Positions 23,404 to 32,211 of a stretch of DNA of 64,000 nt are shown one piece after another; within the stretch, counting starts at the first letter, position 1, and every line of letters starts with the position of its first letter. The DNA comes from a bacterium (GTDB lineage: Bacteria > Vulcanimicrobiota > Xenobia > Xenobiales > JADMJV01). Location of the stretch: contig JAFEBA010000104.1 in the NCBI GenBank assembly GCA_018266105.1, positions 7,172 through 71,171 of the forward strand, in the 5' to 3' direction. Made by a program: the position numbers and the translations under genes. The notes beneath the pieces are model-generated. The model did no database searches and was not told where the DNA came from. It saw only the letters and a list, made by a program, of their open reading frames with translations.

Positions 23404-23868
23404 TCAGTAGCCGGGCATGCGGCCTTCCGGCGGAATTGGGCCCTGGCCCGTGGGTTCCAGTTTGAGTTTCTGAGTGCCCTGGCTGGTGGAGAGTACAAAT
23501 TCACCCCGGAATCGAAAGACTCCGATACCCCCGCCAAACCAGTGCACGAGCGGGATTTTCACGGTTTCGTGGCTGGCCAGGGAGATGGGTTCCAGGTTGA
23601 GGTCAAAAAGCGGGTGGCCATAGCCGTCGTCCACGTGGATGATCCCTTGCTTGAGTCCCAGAGTTTTCCCCGTGTCGTTGCGCAGGCTGGCTGTGCCCAC
23701 CAGGTAGAGTGAGCGAGCGTGATTGTCCTCGTGGGGCTCGGACACGCTGGCGGGCGGACTCTCCTGCCAGAGCAGGCAATCCATGAAGGTCATGGCGGGA
23801 GCCGGGTCGGCCTGGACGGCGAGGCTGAGGGCGATGCTGGAGATCAGAGTACTGAAGAGAAATCGCAT
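23404..23868 (-). CDS. secreted hypothetical protein
   Basis: The product is 154 aa with a signal peptide (MRFLFSTLISSIALSLAVQA). The mature part has alternating beta-type segments (SLYLVGTASLRNDTGKTL, HETVKIPLVHWFGGGIGVF, GEFVLSTSQGTQKLKLEP). This looks like a single beta-sandwich domain. No family is recognised. It is the last of a minus-strand group, 52 bp after the tsaC-type gene, and converges with the reductase gene 13 bp away. Confidence 0.7.
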   Translation of the reverse strand: MRFLFSTLISSIALSLAVQADPAPAMTFMDCLLWQESPPASVSEPHEDNHARSLYLVGTASLRNDTGKTLGLKQGIIHVDDGYGHPLFDLNLEPISLASHETVKIPLVHWFGGGIGVFRFRGEFVLSTSQGTQKLKLEPTGQGPIPPEGRMPGY

Positions 23869-23920
23869 CCTTTGATTTTAAGGTTCCAGGCCTGGGGCGT
23901 AAAGGCCGGTTTCGGTCGAA

Positions 23921-24814
23921 TCAGTGGGACACGGCCCGGTGGAGGCGGTCCTGGACCGCCTCCCACTCGGGACCCTCTGGTGGTCGCTCCACCAGGATCA
24001 GTTCAACTCCCGCCTGGTCCAGTTCTCGCAGGGCGGCGTAGAGGCGGGCGCCGTATTCTGAGGCTGAGGGCGGCATCAGCACTTCGGCGCTGGCGCCGCG
24101 CCCAGCAAAACCCAGCCAGCCCCAGCGGCCAACTGGAATCTTACCCTCGAACCACTGCGTCAGGGTGCGTGGGGCATAGTGTCGATCCAAGGCTCCGGGC
24201 ACTCGTGGAGCGCCGGCCAGGGAGCCGGCCAGAGGCCCGAGTACTTCCTCCAGATCCTCCCGTGAGATTTGTCCGGGTCGTAAGAGGCGCGGTTCGGGAC
24301 CGGTCAGATCGACAATGGTGGATTCCAGTCCCACCGGGCAGGGCCCGCCGTCCAGCACCGGCAGTTCCGGGAACTCCGCCAGCACGTGATCGGCTCGGGT
24401 GGGGCTGGTGTGGCCAAAACGGTTGGCCGAGGGCGCCACCACCGGCTGGCCCAGGCAGCGCAGGGTCTCCAGAGTCAGCGGGTGGCGCGGCACGCGCAGC
24501 GCCACGCTATCCTGTCCGCCCGTGATCAGGCGGCTGACTCGAGCCAGGCGAGGCACCACCATGGTTAAGGGGCCGGGCCAGAATCGCGTGGCCAACTGAT
24601 GGAACTGGGCCGGTAACAGGCCCCAGTGGACGGCCCACTCGGCCGAGCCGAGATGCACAATCAAAGGGTGATCGGCTGGCCGGCCCTTCAGGGCGAAGAC
24701 CGAGCGCACCGCCGCTTCTTGGGTGGCATCCGCGGCCAGACCGTAGACCGTCTCCGTGGGGATGGCTACCAGGCCTCCGGCTCTGAGTCGTTCGGCGGCT
24801 TCGAAGGGGCTCAC
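23921..24814 (-). CDS. tsaC: L-threonylcarbamoyladenylate synthase (Sua5/YrdC type)
   Basis: The product is 297 aa, starting at GTG. The YrdC core is clear: GGLVAIPTETVYGLAADA, SVFALKGRPADHPLIVHL, RFWPGPLTMVV, SVALRVPRHP and PVVAPSANRFGHTSPT. A C-terminal Sua5-type extension of about 90 residues follows VPGALDRHYAPRTL. The enzyme makes threonylcarbamoyl-AMP from Thr, bicarbonate and ATP for the t6A tRNA modification. The start overlaps the stop of the SGNH hydrolase gene by four bases, so the two are probably one operon. Confidence 0.93.
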   Translation of the reverse strand: MSPFEAAERLRAGGLVAIPTETVYGLAADATQEAAVRSVFALKGRPADHPLIVHLGSAEWAVHWGLLPAQFHQLATRFWPGPLTMVVPRLARVSRLITGGQDSVALRVPRHPLTLETLRCLGQPVVAPSANRFGHTSPTRADHVLAEFPELPVLDGGPCPVGLESTIVDLTGPEPRLLRPGQISREDLEEVLGPLAGSLAGAPRVPGALDRHYAPRTLTQWFEGKIPVGRWGWLGFAGRGASAEVLMPPSASEYGARLYAALRELDQAGVELILVERPPEGPEWEAVQDRLHRAVSH

Positions 24815-26391
24815 GAAGATGCGTTGAGTTGCTCCGAGACAAACCCGTTGAGCAGCATATGGCCGGGGGAGCGATGAGGGTCGCCGTTCAGGGCGGCCTT
24901 TTCATCCACTGGCTGACTGTTTACCAGAGTGGTGAAGCGGGGGTCGTCTTTCAGATCGACGCGGGCCTTGTCGATGATTTCGTTGGCGATCACGGCGTAA
25001 CCGACATCGCTGGGGTGAATGCCGTCGAAGCTGAACATACCTTGGTAGCCGCGCCGGTCCTGGGAGCCTGTAAAAGTGTTGGTCACCGTCACGGCTTCGC
25101 CTTCCCCGCGCAGGGGGATTCCCTGCCGGGCGGCCCGATTCAGGCAGCCATTCACATCCACCAGGTGGACGCGTGGATTTTTCTCGTCAAATTCTTTCAG
25201 CAGGGCGTTGTATTCGCTCACCCGCTTCTGGATGGTAGCGGCTTCCTCGGGGTCAACAGCTTCCTTCTCGGTGAAGACTCCGCCGCTGCGCGTCATGGCC
25301 ATCAGAGCCGCATCCAGGTCCTTCTCGGTCTTGACCTTATAGTAGTGAGTCAACTTTTTGAGGATCTGAGCCAGCCCGACCCGGGTTCCCTCAGGAAAAT
25401 AGAGCCGGCCTCCCTTGCCTTTGCCATTGATCTTGGTGGGCAGTTTCCAGTTGGCAATCTTTTCGGTCACATCCGCGCCGCCCGGCAACACCATGCGAAA
25501 AGGCAGCGGGCCGACCTTCTCACCCAGTCGGAAGAGGTGTGGGATTACGGTCACATCCGGGATGTTCATCAGCATGATTTCCGCGTCGGTTTCCTTGAGC
25601 AGGCGTCCGACCGCCTCGTTCATAGTGGAGCGGAAGCCAGGAATCACTTCGGGGGTCTCCACCTCGCTGGGCTTACTCCAGGGCCATTTCTTCTTTTCCA
25701 TCTTCCAGGGGCGGTCTTCCATCGGCGTCAGCGAGAGATCGTTGACCTCGCCTGAGAGCGCCCCCGCCAGGGCGTCGTTGTTGCCGGCCCAGAGCATGAC
25801 CATGTCGGGTTTTTGAGCCACAGCCGCGTCCACCTGAGACACGCCGTGACAGGCGGAGCGACCTCCTTGCGTGATCTGGCGAATGAAGGGGATTTCTGCC
25901 AGCATGGCTCCCTTGTTCTCAATGCCCATGACGACTTCGTGGCCAAAATCTTTGACGCTGTGGATGTTGTTCAAATGGCGCGCCTCCAGGCCCGGGATGG
26001 CGAAGTTTTGCACCTCGCCTTTCTCGACGCGCTGGCCCATCCCACCGGCGTGATAGATGCCGGTATAGAGCCATTCGGGCGGATTGATCCCCAGGGCGGT
26101 GGCGGCCATGGGAGCGGTGTGTGCCAGGCCGACCAGGGTGTAGCGCCAGGCTGCCTTCATGAGCGAGGCATCAGGGCTCATGAAGAGCTTGGGCGGGATG
26201 CCGTTTTCCTTGAGTAACGGCTGCTTGAAGACAAAGCCGCCTTGTTTGGCGATCAGATTGGGGTAGGAATGCTCCTGGCGGCTTCCGACCAGATTGCAAT
26301 CTTGCATGCCGGCCGTCAGGCTGTCGCCGATCGCCACCAGTTTGGGGGCTTTTCTCGGCGCGACAACCGGCAATTGCGATGAAACTTTCAT
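24811..26391 (-). CDS. SGNH/GDSL-family hydrolase
   Basis: The product is 526 aa. The catalytic serine lies in LVAIGDSLTAGMQ (block I), block III is MLWAGNNDAL, and the Asp/His pair is in FDGIHPSDVGYAVIANEI. The family includes esterases, lipases and acyl-thioesterases; the substrate cannot be told. It is long for the family because of an insert of about 200 residues in the middle. No signal peptide is visible, so it appears cytosolic unless another export route is used. It overlaps the tsaC-type gene and is divergent from the zincin gene. Confidence 0.85.
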   Translation of the reverse strand: MKVSSQLPVVAPRKAPKLVAIGDSLTAGMQDCNLVGSRQEHSYPNLIAKQGGFVFKQPLLKENGIPPKLFMSPDASLMKAAWRYTLVGLAHTAPMAATALGINPPEWLYTGIYHAGGMGQRVEKGEVQNFAIPGLEARHLNNIHSVKDFGHEVVMGIENKGAMLAEIPFIRQITQGGRSACHGVSQVDAAVAQKPDMVMLWAGNNDALAGALSGEVNDLSLTPMEDRPWKMEKKKWPWSKPSEVETPEVIPGFRSTMNEAVGRLLKETDAEIMLMNIPDVTVIPHLFRLGEKVGPLPFRMVLPGGADVTEKIANWKLPTKINGKGKGGRLYFPEGTRVGLAQILKKLTHYYKVKTEKDLDAALMAMTRSGGVFTEKEAVDPEEAATIQKRVSEYNALLKEFDEKNPRVHLVDVNGCLNRAARQGIPLRGEGEAVTVTNTFTGSQDRRGYQGMFSFDGIHPSDVGYAVIANEIIDKARVDLKDDPRFTTLVNSQPVDEKAALNGDPHRSPGHMLLNGFVSEQLNASS

Positions 26392-26420
26392 AAACCCAGT
26401 CTAGGCACTGTGGGGTTCAT

Positions 26421-26444
26421 GCATGTTACAAGAAAGTGACATGC
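26421..26444. promoter_or_regulatory. palindrome in divergent promoter region
   Basis: GCATGTTAC and GTGACATGC form a 9-bp inverted repeat with one mismatch around AAGAAA, centred between the SGNH hydrolase and zincin gene starts. It could be an operator serving both genes; no regulator is identified. Confidence 0.4.
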
Positions 26445-26469
26445 TCATGCGCGGCGAAGAACTGGTTTG

Positions 26470-27999
26470 ATGGACAAGATCGGATCGCAAAGGAGCTGGA
26501 TCGATTCCGGGCGCCCCGGACTCAAGCGAAATCGCGCCTCCGAGCCCGCCGCACCTCAAGAAACCCTTTCTCCCTACCAAGGGGCAGCCGATCCTTTTCG
26601 AACTCTGGCCCGCCAGCGGTTGGAAGCCAGCCTGCCCAATCCAAGTCCCAACCTGGTTGAATTCACGGCCCTGCAAATGGCTGAGCACAAGTTTCTTGAG
26701 CCCAAAGCTGAAGGCCTGACTGCTCCCGCTCTCAGTCCAGAGCAACCGCGCCTGGGCATGCTCGGCAACGCCGCTTATATGGCCTCAATTGCCAGCGCTC
26801 AGCTTGCCTGTCACCCGGCTCTGGCTCCCACCATGTTGCAGGTGTTGGGGGACCTGGACCCCAAGAAAATTTTCGGATCCACCAATCAAAACGGATCCAA
26901 TGCCTGGATTATCGCCGGGGAAAGCCTTCCCAATCAGATTGTTGCCAGCCAGGCGGTGGGAGCCCGCGGCCAGGTGCTGGGCTTTCCCCTGACCGGTGTG
27001 CTGCATCCTGAAGAGCAAGGTAAGCTGCAAGCCGCTCTGCAGCCCCTGCTCAATCAGGTGGGTGTGGAGCGGATGGCCCGGGTTCTCAAAAATATTCATC
27101 TTCAGACGATGTTGGGGGAGATGCAGAATTCCAACCCCAAGGACACCATGGGTGGTTTGGGCGGTGGAGGCCAGGTGGCGCTGGCCCGCGATGCCCTGCT
27201 CAATCCTGAGCGAGCCAAGGACCACCTGGGTCACGAAATCGGTCATCTGATCGATGAGGAGTGCGGTCAAAAATTCCGTTGTGGAAGACTCAGCGACCAT
27301 CCCGATAGTCCCTTTGGCAAAGGCGATCATCGCAACGATTTTCGCAGTGATTACGCCAGCCGCAATGCCAGCGAGGACTTTGCCGAAACTCATGCCGACC
27401 TGATGCTGAACTGGCAGCAATACAAGCAATTCCCTGAATTGGGGATTCTGGCTCGCGGAAAGTATGGTGAGAAGCTGGCCTTCATCGCTCGCAATTGCTA
27501 CGGCTGGCAGTTGCCCGGGTTGCGTCCGGAGCTGCAGAAGGTGGCCCAGGATGTAAAGAATGGTAATTCTCCCTTGGGCTTTCGCGACGCCAAGGGGGAG
27601 GTGGTGGATGGCGATAAGCACTTACAGCGCATCCTCAAAGTCATGATGGATTGCACCAGTCCGGAGGGTCAGCTGGACGCCAGTTTTTATCAGTGCCCTC
27701 CCTGCGAAAGAGTCCGGCGTCAGTGGGTTTTCAACGCGGTCTCCAGCCAACCCAACGAGTCCCTCCAGCCGCCCACCGTGGCCGGCCTGGTGGAGGACCT
27801 CAAGGAGGTTGTGGCGCGCCCGGTTGGTGACCCTGAAAAGGCCCGCCGGGGAACGGCTGTGTTACAGCGCCTGGAAATGGGCGGGCCGTTTTTCTATAAC
27901 CACTGTTGTCAGGCTCTTGGCGACGACGTCAATCTGCTGACGCAACTCAGTTCTTTCGTGCTGGTTGCCGGACCCAACTGGCAGGCCGGAACCATCTAA
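26470..27999 (+). CDS. lethal-factor-like (ATLF-type) zincin protein
   Basis: The product is 509 aa. The zinc motif is HEIGH at 255-259, in KDHLGHEIGHLIDEE. About 45 residues on comes SDYASRNASEDFAETHADLM, matching the pattern in which the C-terminal domain of anthrax lethal-factor-like peptidases supplies a third ligand Glu (302 or 306). The first 90 residues are disordered and rich in Pro, Ala and Ser; residues 100-220 are alpha-helical. No signal peptide is seen. A second cysteine-containing segment (YQCPPCERVRRQW) lies near 420-435. It is followed 3 bp later by an uncharacterised gene. It may be a secreted effector or an intracellular peptidase. Confidence 0.6.
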   Translation: MDKIGSQRSWIDSGRPGLKRNRASEPAAPQETLSPYQGAADPFRTLARQRLEASLPNPSPNLVEFTALQMAEHKFLEPKAEGLTAPALSPEQPRLGMLGNAAYMASIASAQLACHPALAPTMLQVLGDLDPKKIFGSTNQNGSNAWIIAGESLPNQIVASQAVGARGQVLGFPLTGVLHPEEQGKLQAALQPLLNQVGVERMARVLKNIHLQTMLGEMQNSNPKDTMGGLGGGGQVALARDALLNPERAKDHLGHEIGHLIDEECGQKFRCGRLSDHPDSPFGKGDHRNDFRSDYASRNASEDFAETHADLMLNWQQYKQFPELGILARGKYGEKLAFIARNCYGWQLPGLRPELQKVAQDVKNGNSPLGFRDAKGEVVDGDKHLQRILKVMMDCTSPEGQLDASFYQCPPCERVRRQWVFNAVSSQPNESLQPPTVAGLVEDLKEVVARPVGDPEKARRGTAVLQRLEMGGPFFYNHCCQALGDDVNLLTQLSSFVLVAGPNWQAGTI

Positions 28000-28002
28000 G
28001 CA

Positions 28003-28818
28003 ATGATGCAGCCGTTTCAGCCACTCGGGCCTCGACAGCCCCCCTGGGTGGCTGATTCCGCCTCGCTGCTCAAGCGCAATCAGCTTGGCGTGGATGCTGA
28101 AGCCAAAGCCGCTCCCCAAGACTCGGTGAGCTTCTCCAAAAAGGATAAGGAACGCGAAGAGCGCGAGAAGAATCAGAAAACCTATCGCCGTCCCACTTAT
28201 CCGATGCCGCCCGCGCCGGTTCCGAAGCAGCCGGCTGGCGGCTTCATTTTAAAGAACGCTCCTCAGCAAAAGCCGGCCGAGAAGCCGATGAAAGAAGAGG
28301 ACCTGCCCGGCTACGGACGCTGGAGCGCCCCCGCGCCCGAACCCGAGCCCTGGCCCGACCTGGAACTTGAGGCCGATTGGGGAATTCCCGACTGGCTGGA
28401 ACCTTTGTTGGCCGACCCTCCCGAGCGGCCGGGTCGGCTTCGCCTGGCCTGGTTGCTGGCCCGCTTCGGCAAGGGCATGGTGGAACGCTGTATCGACTTT
28501 GGGCTCACTTTGCAGCTCGGGGCTGAATTTGCGCGCCATGATCTGCGCGTCACCATCCTCAGTGGCGCCCCCGTCGGGCAGGTCTACGAAGCCTTTGCCG
28601 GGGCCTATGATCTGGCTCTGGGAGATGGGTCGCCCGCAAGCCTGAGTTCGCTGGCTGTGCTTTCCAACTATCATCAATGTCGAGCCCAGGAAAACCGTTG
28701 GAGCGGTCCCGATCATTTTTTTGCCGAGCAGTTGTCCGCCTTTCTTCAGGCCCAATCGGCGGCCTCGGTCGCCATGGCTGGATACGTCGATTATTTATTA
28801 AAGCAATCCCATGGTTGA
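28003..28818 (+). CDS. hypothetical protein coupled to the zincin gene
   Basis: The product is 271 aa. Residues 1-125 are disordered, with charged (KKDKEREEREKNQK) and Pro-rich segments. The remaining 145 residues form an apparent helical domain (LRLAWLLARFGKGMVERCIDFGL, FFAEQLSAFLQAQSAASVAM). No family is recognised. It begins three bases after the zincin stop, and its N-terminus resembles the zincin leader in composition, so the pair probably acts together, for example as substrate, chaperone or inhibitor. The promoter of rpsN overlaps its very end. Confidence 0.6.
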   Translation: MMQPFQPLGPRQPPWVADSASLLKRNQLGVDAEAKAAPQDSVSFSKKDKEREEREKNQKTYRRPTYPMPPAPVPKQPAGGFILKNAPQQKPAEKPMKEEDLPGYGRWSAPAPEPEPWPDLELEADWGIPDWLEPLLADPPERPGRLRLAWLLARFGKGMVERCIDFGLTLQLGAEFARHDLRVTILSGAPVGQVYEAFAGAYDLALGDGSPASLSSLAVLSNYHQCRAQENRWSGPDHFFAEQLSAFLQAQSAASVAMAGYVDYLLKQSHG

Positions 28819-28843
28819 CAGTGCTGTGGCTTTTGCCTATACT
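28815..28843 (+). promoter_or_regulatory. consensus sigma-70 promoter of rpsN
   Basis: TTGACA (28815-28820) and TATACT (28838-28843) are 17 bp apart. The leader that follows carries the hairpin CCCGC-CCAT-GCGGG before the ribosome site. Confidence 0.88.
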
Positions 28844-28901
28844 CCGCAAATACTACCGACCCCCCGCCCATGCGGGAGGCAGCAACGAGGAACCATTTCA
28901 G

Positions 28902-29207
28902 ATGGCGAAAGTCAGCAAAGTCGTAAACAATAACCGCCGTAGGGAAATGGCGCTGCGCCACAAGGCCAAGCGCGATGAGCTTCGCAAGAAAGCGATTGAC
29001 CCCAACGTCTCTCCCGAAGACCAGGAGCAGGCACGGATCAAGCTTCAGGCGATGCCCCGCAACGGTTCGCTGACCCGCGTGGTCAACCGCTGCCAGATCT
29101 CGGGCCGCCCTAAGGCTGTTTACCGCAAGTTCATGCTTTCGCGTATCGTGCTCCGAGAAATGGCTCACCAGGGCTTGATTCCGGGGATGAAAAAAGGCAG
29201 CTGGTAG
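28902..29207 (+). CDS. rpsN: 30S ribosomal protein S14 (zinc-independent long form)
   Basis: The product is 101 aa, the same as E. coli S14. MAKVSKVVNNNRRREMALRHKAKRDEL opens it, and GSLTRVVNRCQISGRPKAVYRKF and GLIPGMKKGSW follow. Zinc-binding CxxC pairs are absent, so it is the C-minus type. S14 sits in the small-subunit head. It is alone here, outside the spc operon, with its own consensus promoter and terminator. It might be the only copy or a zinc-starvation paralogue. The stop codon lies inside a hairpin (CTGGTAGG/CCTACCAG, 29201-29219). Confidence 0.95.
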   Translation: MAKVSKVVNNNRRREMALRHKAKRDELRKKAIDPNVSPEDQEQARIKLQAMPRNGSLTRVVNRCQISGRPKAVYRKFMLSRIVLREMAHQGLIPGMKKGSW

Positions 29208-29235
29208 GTTTCCTACCAGGGTTCAGCCGCTCAAG

Positions 29236-29256
29236 ACCACCGCAGGGTGGTTTTGT
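29236..29256 (+). terminator. intrinsic terminator of rpsN
   Basis: ACCACC pairs with GGTGGT around GCAG, followed by TTTTGTTGTTT. It stands between rpsN and the gmhA start at 29274. Confidence 0.8.
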
Positions 29257-29273
29257 TGTTTGTGAGGGAATCT

Positions 29274-29852
29274 TTGTATCAGAACTTGATTCGCCAGTCC
29301 CTGCAGGAGGGCATCGAGTTACGCCAGCGGATGCTGGAGCTGGTCGAAGGGATTGAAACCGGCGGTCGATTGCTGGTTGAAGCCCTGGCGGCGGGCGGGC
29401 GTTTGTTTTTTTGCGGCAACGGCGGCAGCGCCGCCGACTGTCAGCACATCGCGGCCGAGCTTGTGGGTCGCTTTGAGATGGAAAATCAGCTTCCGGCTCT
29501 GGCTTTGACCACCGACAGTTCTATTCTGACCTCGGTCGGCAACGACTTTGGTTATGACCAGATTTATGTGCGGCAATTGCGAGCGCTGGGACGCAAAGGG
29601 GACTGTCTGGTGGCCATCAGCACCTCCGGAAACTCCCCCAACATCGTGCGGGCCGTGGAAGCCGCCCGCGAGTTAGGGATGAACACCGTGGGTCTGGCCG
29701 GAGGCCAGGGTGGTCAACTGGCACAGCTTTGCACTCATACCCTGGTGGTGCCAAGCGCGCGTACCTGCCGCATTCAGGAGATTCACATTTCAGTCGGCCA
29801 TATCTGGTGTGAGATGATCGAGGAAGCCCGTCGTGCTGGGCAGCTCCCCTGA
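29274..29852 (+). CDS. gmhA: phosphoheptose isomerase (SIS domain)
   Basis: The product is 192 aa, the E. coli GmhA length, when begun at TTG 29274, which has GAGGG at 5-bp spacing. A frame extends nine codons upstream into the terminator and is rejected. The SIS motifs are FFCGNGGSAADCQHIAAELVGRF, a TDSSILTSVGNDFGY loop, and ISTSGNSPNIVRA. The enzyme converts sedoheptulose-7-phosphate to D-glycero-D-manno-heptose-7-phosphate, the first step of ADP-heptose for LPS core. This points to a diderm envelope. It overlaps the glycosyltransferase gene by 20 bp. Confidence 0.94.
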   Translation: MYQNLIRQSLQEGIELRQRMLELVEGIETGGRLLVEALAAGGRLFFCGNGGSAADCQHIAAELVGRFEMENQLPALALTTDSSILTSVGNDFGYDQIYVRQLRALGRKGDCLVAISTSGNSPNIVRAVEAARELGMNTVGLAGGQGGQLAQLCTHTLVVPSARTCRIQEIHISVGHIWCEMIEEARRAGQLP

Positions 29853-30999
29853 CTCCCTGAGGGTCGGACTCTTTTCCAACATTTACCGCCCGATCATCAG
29901 CGGTGTGGTCAACTCGATTGATCTGCTGCGCAAGGAGCTGTTGAATCAGGGTCACTGCCCTTTTGTATTCGCCCCTCGTGTGCCTGGTTATCGCGATACC
30001 CATTCTGGCGTCTGGCGCTTCCCGTCCATACACTTTCGTCAGGTCAATTACCCTCTGGCCTTGCCGGTCTGGCCGCCGACTCATCGGGCCATCGCCCAGA
30101 GCCGCTTGCAGGTTGTGCATACCCACCACCCTTTCTGGCTGGGCGAGGTGGCCTGGATGTGGTCCAGGCTCCGCAGGATCCCGCTGGTCTACACTTTTCA
30201 CACCCAGTACGAGCAGTATTGCCATTACCTCAAGCTTCCCCAGGCCCCACTGCGTGCCCTGACGCGCTGGTCGGTGCAGAACTTTGCTCGCCGATGCGAT
30301 TTGATGATCGCTCCCAGTCCGACCATCCGCGAGGTCATGAATGAATACGGCATCACCACCTGGACTGAAACCTTGCCCAATGCCATCGATCTGGAGCGTT
30401 TTCAGGCTCCTCGAGAGCGGATCAGCATCCGACGCCAGTTAGGCTGGCCGCTGGATCGTCCCATCGCTCTCTATGCGGGCCGGCTGGGCCGGGAGAAGAA
30501 CATCTCGTTTCTCTTAGAGGCATTCGCCCACGTTCCCGAAGCCTGCCTGGCGGTCGTGGGAGACGGACCGGAGTTACCTTTGTTACGTGCTCAGGCTGAG
30601 GGGCTTGGACTGGGCGGTCGGGTGTTCTTCGCCGGGGGGGCCAGCTATCCAGCTATGCCGGATTTTTACGGGGCGGCCGACCTCTTCTGCATCGCCTCGA
30701 CCACCGAAGTGAAACCCCTGGTCGTGCTGGAGGCTTTGGCCTCGCACCTGCCAGTGGTGGCGGTGGCCGCATGTGGTACCGCCGATACCCTGACTCATGG
30801 TCAGGATGGATTGCTCACACCGGAGCGTCTGGCCGATTTTGCGGGTGCCTGCAACTACCTTTGTCGCGATGACGTCGAGCGTCGTCGCATGGCCGAGGCC
30901 GCCGGGCGGACGGCGGAGAAATACTCAATCGAGAGCTATACGCGCAAACTGGTCGACCTCTATCAAGAAGCCCGTCGTCGCGTAGACCTGGAGCGTTGA
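29833..30999 (+). CDS. GT4-family glycosyltransferase
   Basis: The product is 388 aa, starting at GTG with GAGGA upstream. It is a GT-B fold enzyme: the acceptor half begins LRVGLFSNIYRPIISGVVNSI, and the donor half contains ALYAGRLGREKNISFLLEAF and VVGDGPEL. The nucleotide-sugar site is in STTEVKPLVVLEALA. The closest patterns are PimA-like mannosyltransferases and 1,2-diacylglycerol glucosyltransferases, so a glycolipid or LPS role is likely. Coupling to gmhA supports envelope polysaccharide synthesis. Confidence 0.9.
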   Translation: MLGSSPDSLRVGLFSNIYRPIISGVVNSIDLLRKELLNQGHCPFVFAPRVPGYRDTHSGVWRFPSIHFRQVNYPLALPVWPPTHRAIAQSRLQVVHTHHPFWLGEVAWMWSRLRRIPLVYTFHTQYEQYCHYLKLPQAPLRALTRWSVQNFARRCDLMIAPSPTIREVMNEYGITTWTETLPNAIDLERFQAPRERISIRRQLGWPLDRPIALYAGRLGREKNISFLLEAFAHVPEACLAVVGDGPELPLLRAQAEGLGLGGRVFFAGGASYPAMPDFYGAADLFCIASTTEVKPLVVLEALASHLPVVAVAACGTADTLTHGQDGLLTPERLADFAGACNYLCRDDVERRRMAEAAGRTAEKYSIESYTRKLVDLYQEARRRVDLER

Positions 31000-31019
31000 T
31001 CTGGAGCTGTTGAGCGCCG

Positions 31020-32111
31020 TCAGGGCACCACTTCTAGCTTGAGGTGGGGATACTGCGGGGGCTGGCCATCTTGATTGAGGAAGACCCAGCGCAACAGATC
31101 TCGGTAGAATCCATAGAGTGGAATTTTGCGGGCCACTTCGGTGCGCAGCTCCTCGCGTCGGTTCTTGAAGCTGGCGTGGCTCTGGCGGCTCAGTCGTTCG
31201 CGCTCTTTGAGATAATTGCGCAGCGGCTGGACCTGGACCTCGAAAGTCTCATCCCACCAGCGCACCACCGACTTCATGGCCTTCCAGCCGCTGCGCTTGT
31301 TGTCGCTGCCTTGAAGATAATCTTTGGTTTCTATGAATTGGAAGGCTTCGGTGTTTTTCTCCACCGGAATTTGCAACTGCTCTCGTAATGAGGCGTCCAC
31401 CCGAACGCCGCGCAACTCCTCGTGGAACTGGCGCACGCGTTCAGCTTCGCCGACCACCACTTTCAGGCCGAAGACGTCTTTTACGTAGCGAGAAAGGTGG
31501 CGCAGGTGCTTGTCACGCTTGACCAGTTTGTCCAGCTCGAAAAGCTCATCCACCACTTTGTTCCAGATCTCTTCTTCCGCTTTGATTCGGCTGGTGATGC
31601 GGTGAATGGCCCGCTGGTCCAGCTCGAGCGGTTCGTAGTCCAGGAAGTTGGCAACCAGCAGCGGTTGGTGCCAGCCGCGCTGGTCATCTCCGAAGCGTAA
31701 TTTGCGCAGCTGACGGTTGCCCAGGTCGAGGTCGGTCATCTGGAAAACTTCGTCAGCCTGCAGGCTTTGCACCAGCGTGAAGCGCTCGTCCAGGTCCGGT
31801 ACCTGGCCGATCACCACGCTGTGAATCTCCCAGCTTTTCAGGTAGTTGTGGCAGAGCACGGCGCACAGGCGGTGAAGCTTGGATTCACCCCGCCGGATCA
31901 GAGCGGCGAAGGTCTCCCGCATCTGGTCGGCCTGGGTCCGTGAGATACGCAGCTCGTGATTGCGCTCGGGGAACTCCAGTTGTTCCTGGCAGATATGCTG
32001 TAAATCGGCCACCCAGCGGCTGAGAACAGGCTCCTGGGTGACCATCCAGAGCGGCGAGCGATAGTGATACTCTTCGCCGCTCTCGTGAACTTCGGGGGGA
32101 TTGGTGATCAA
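31020..32111 (-). CDS. divergent RelA/SpoT-like nucleotidyltransferase protein
   Basis: The product is 363 aa, starting at TTG behind GGAGGGG. Residues 165-320 follow the order of a RelA/SpoT synthetase domain. HRITSRIKAEEEIWNKV corresponds to the RxK...SIWRKM stretch (R175, K177). KDVFGLKVVVG corresponds to D..G.RVIV, with Lys for Arg at 217. DYLQGSDNKRSGWKAMKSVV corresponds to DYI..PK.NGYQSLHT.V, with Trp and Lys replacing Tyr and His. EVQVQP corresponds to EVQIRT. Residues 1-160 are unknown. Several catalytic residues are changed, so it may not make (p)ppGpp. The assignment is by eye. Confidence 0.5.
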   Translation of the reverse strand: MITNPPEVHESGEEYHYRSPLWMVTQEPVLSRWVADLQHICQEQLEFPERNHELRISRTQADQMRETFAALIRRGESKLHRLCAVLCHNYLKSWEIHSVVIGQVPDLDERFTLVQSLQADEVFQMTDLDLGNRQLRKLRFGDDQRGWHQPLLVANFLDYEPLELDQRAIHRITSRIKAEEEIWNKVVDELFELDKLVKRDKHLRHLSRYVKDVFGLKVVVGEAERVRQFHEELRGVRVDASLREQLQIPVEKNTEAFQFIETKDYLQGSDNKRSGWKAMKSVVRWWDETFEVQVQPLRNYLKERERLSRQSHASFKNRREELRTEVARKIPLYGFYRDLLRWVFLNQDGQPPQYPHLKLEVVP

Positions 32112-32211
32112 TGCCCCTCCTTGCTAACCAAAAAATTACCCGTCCTGGCACTCGGTCGCGGCCCAGCCTCTCCACTCGTGTCGCGGGACTGACCAGAGAT
32201 TGCCCCCAGCT

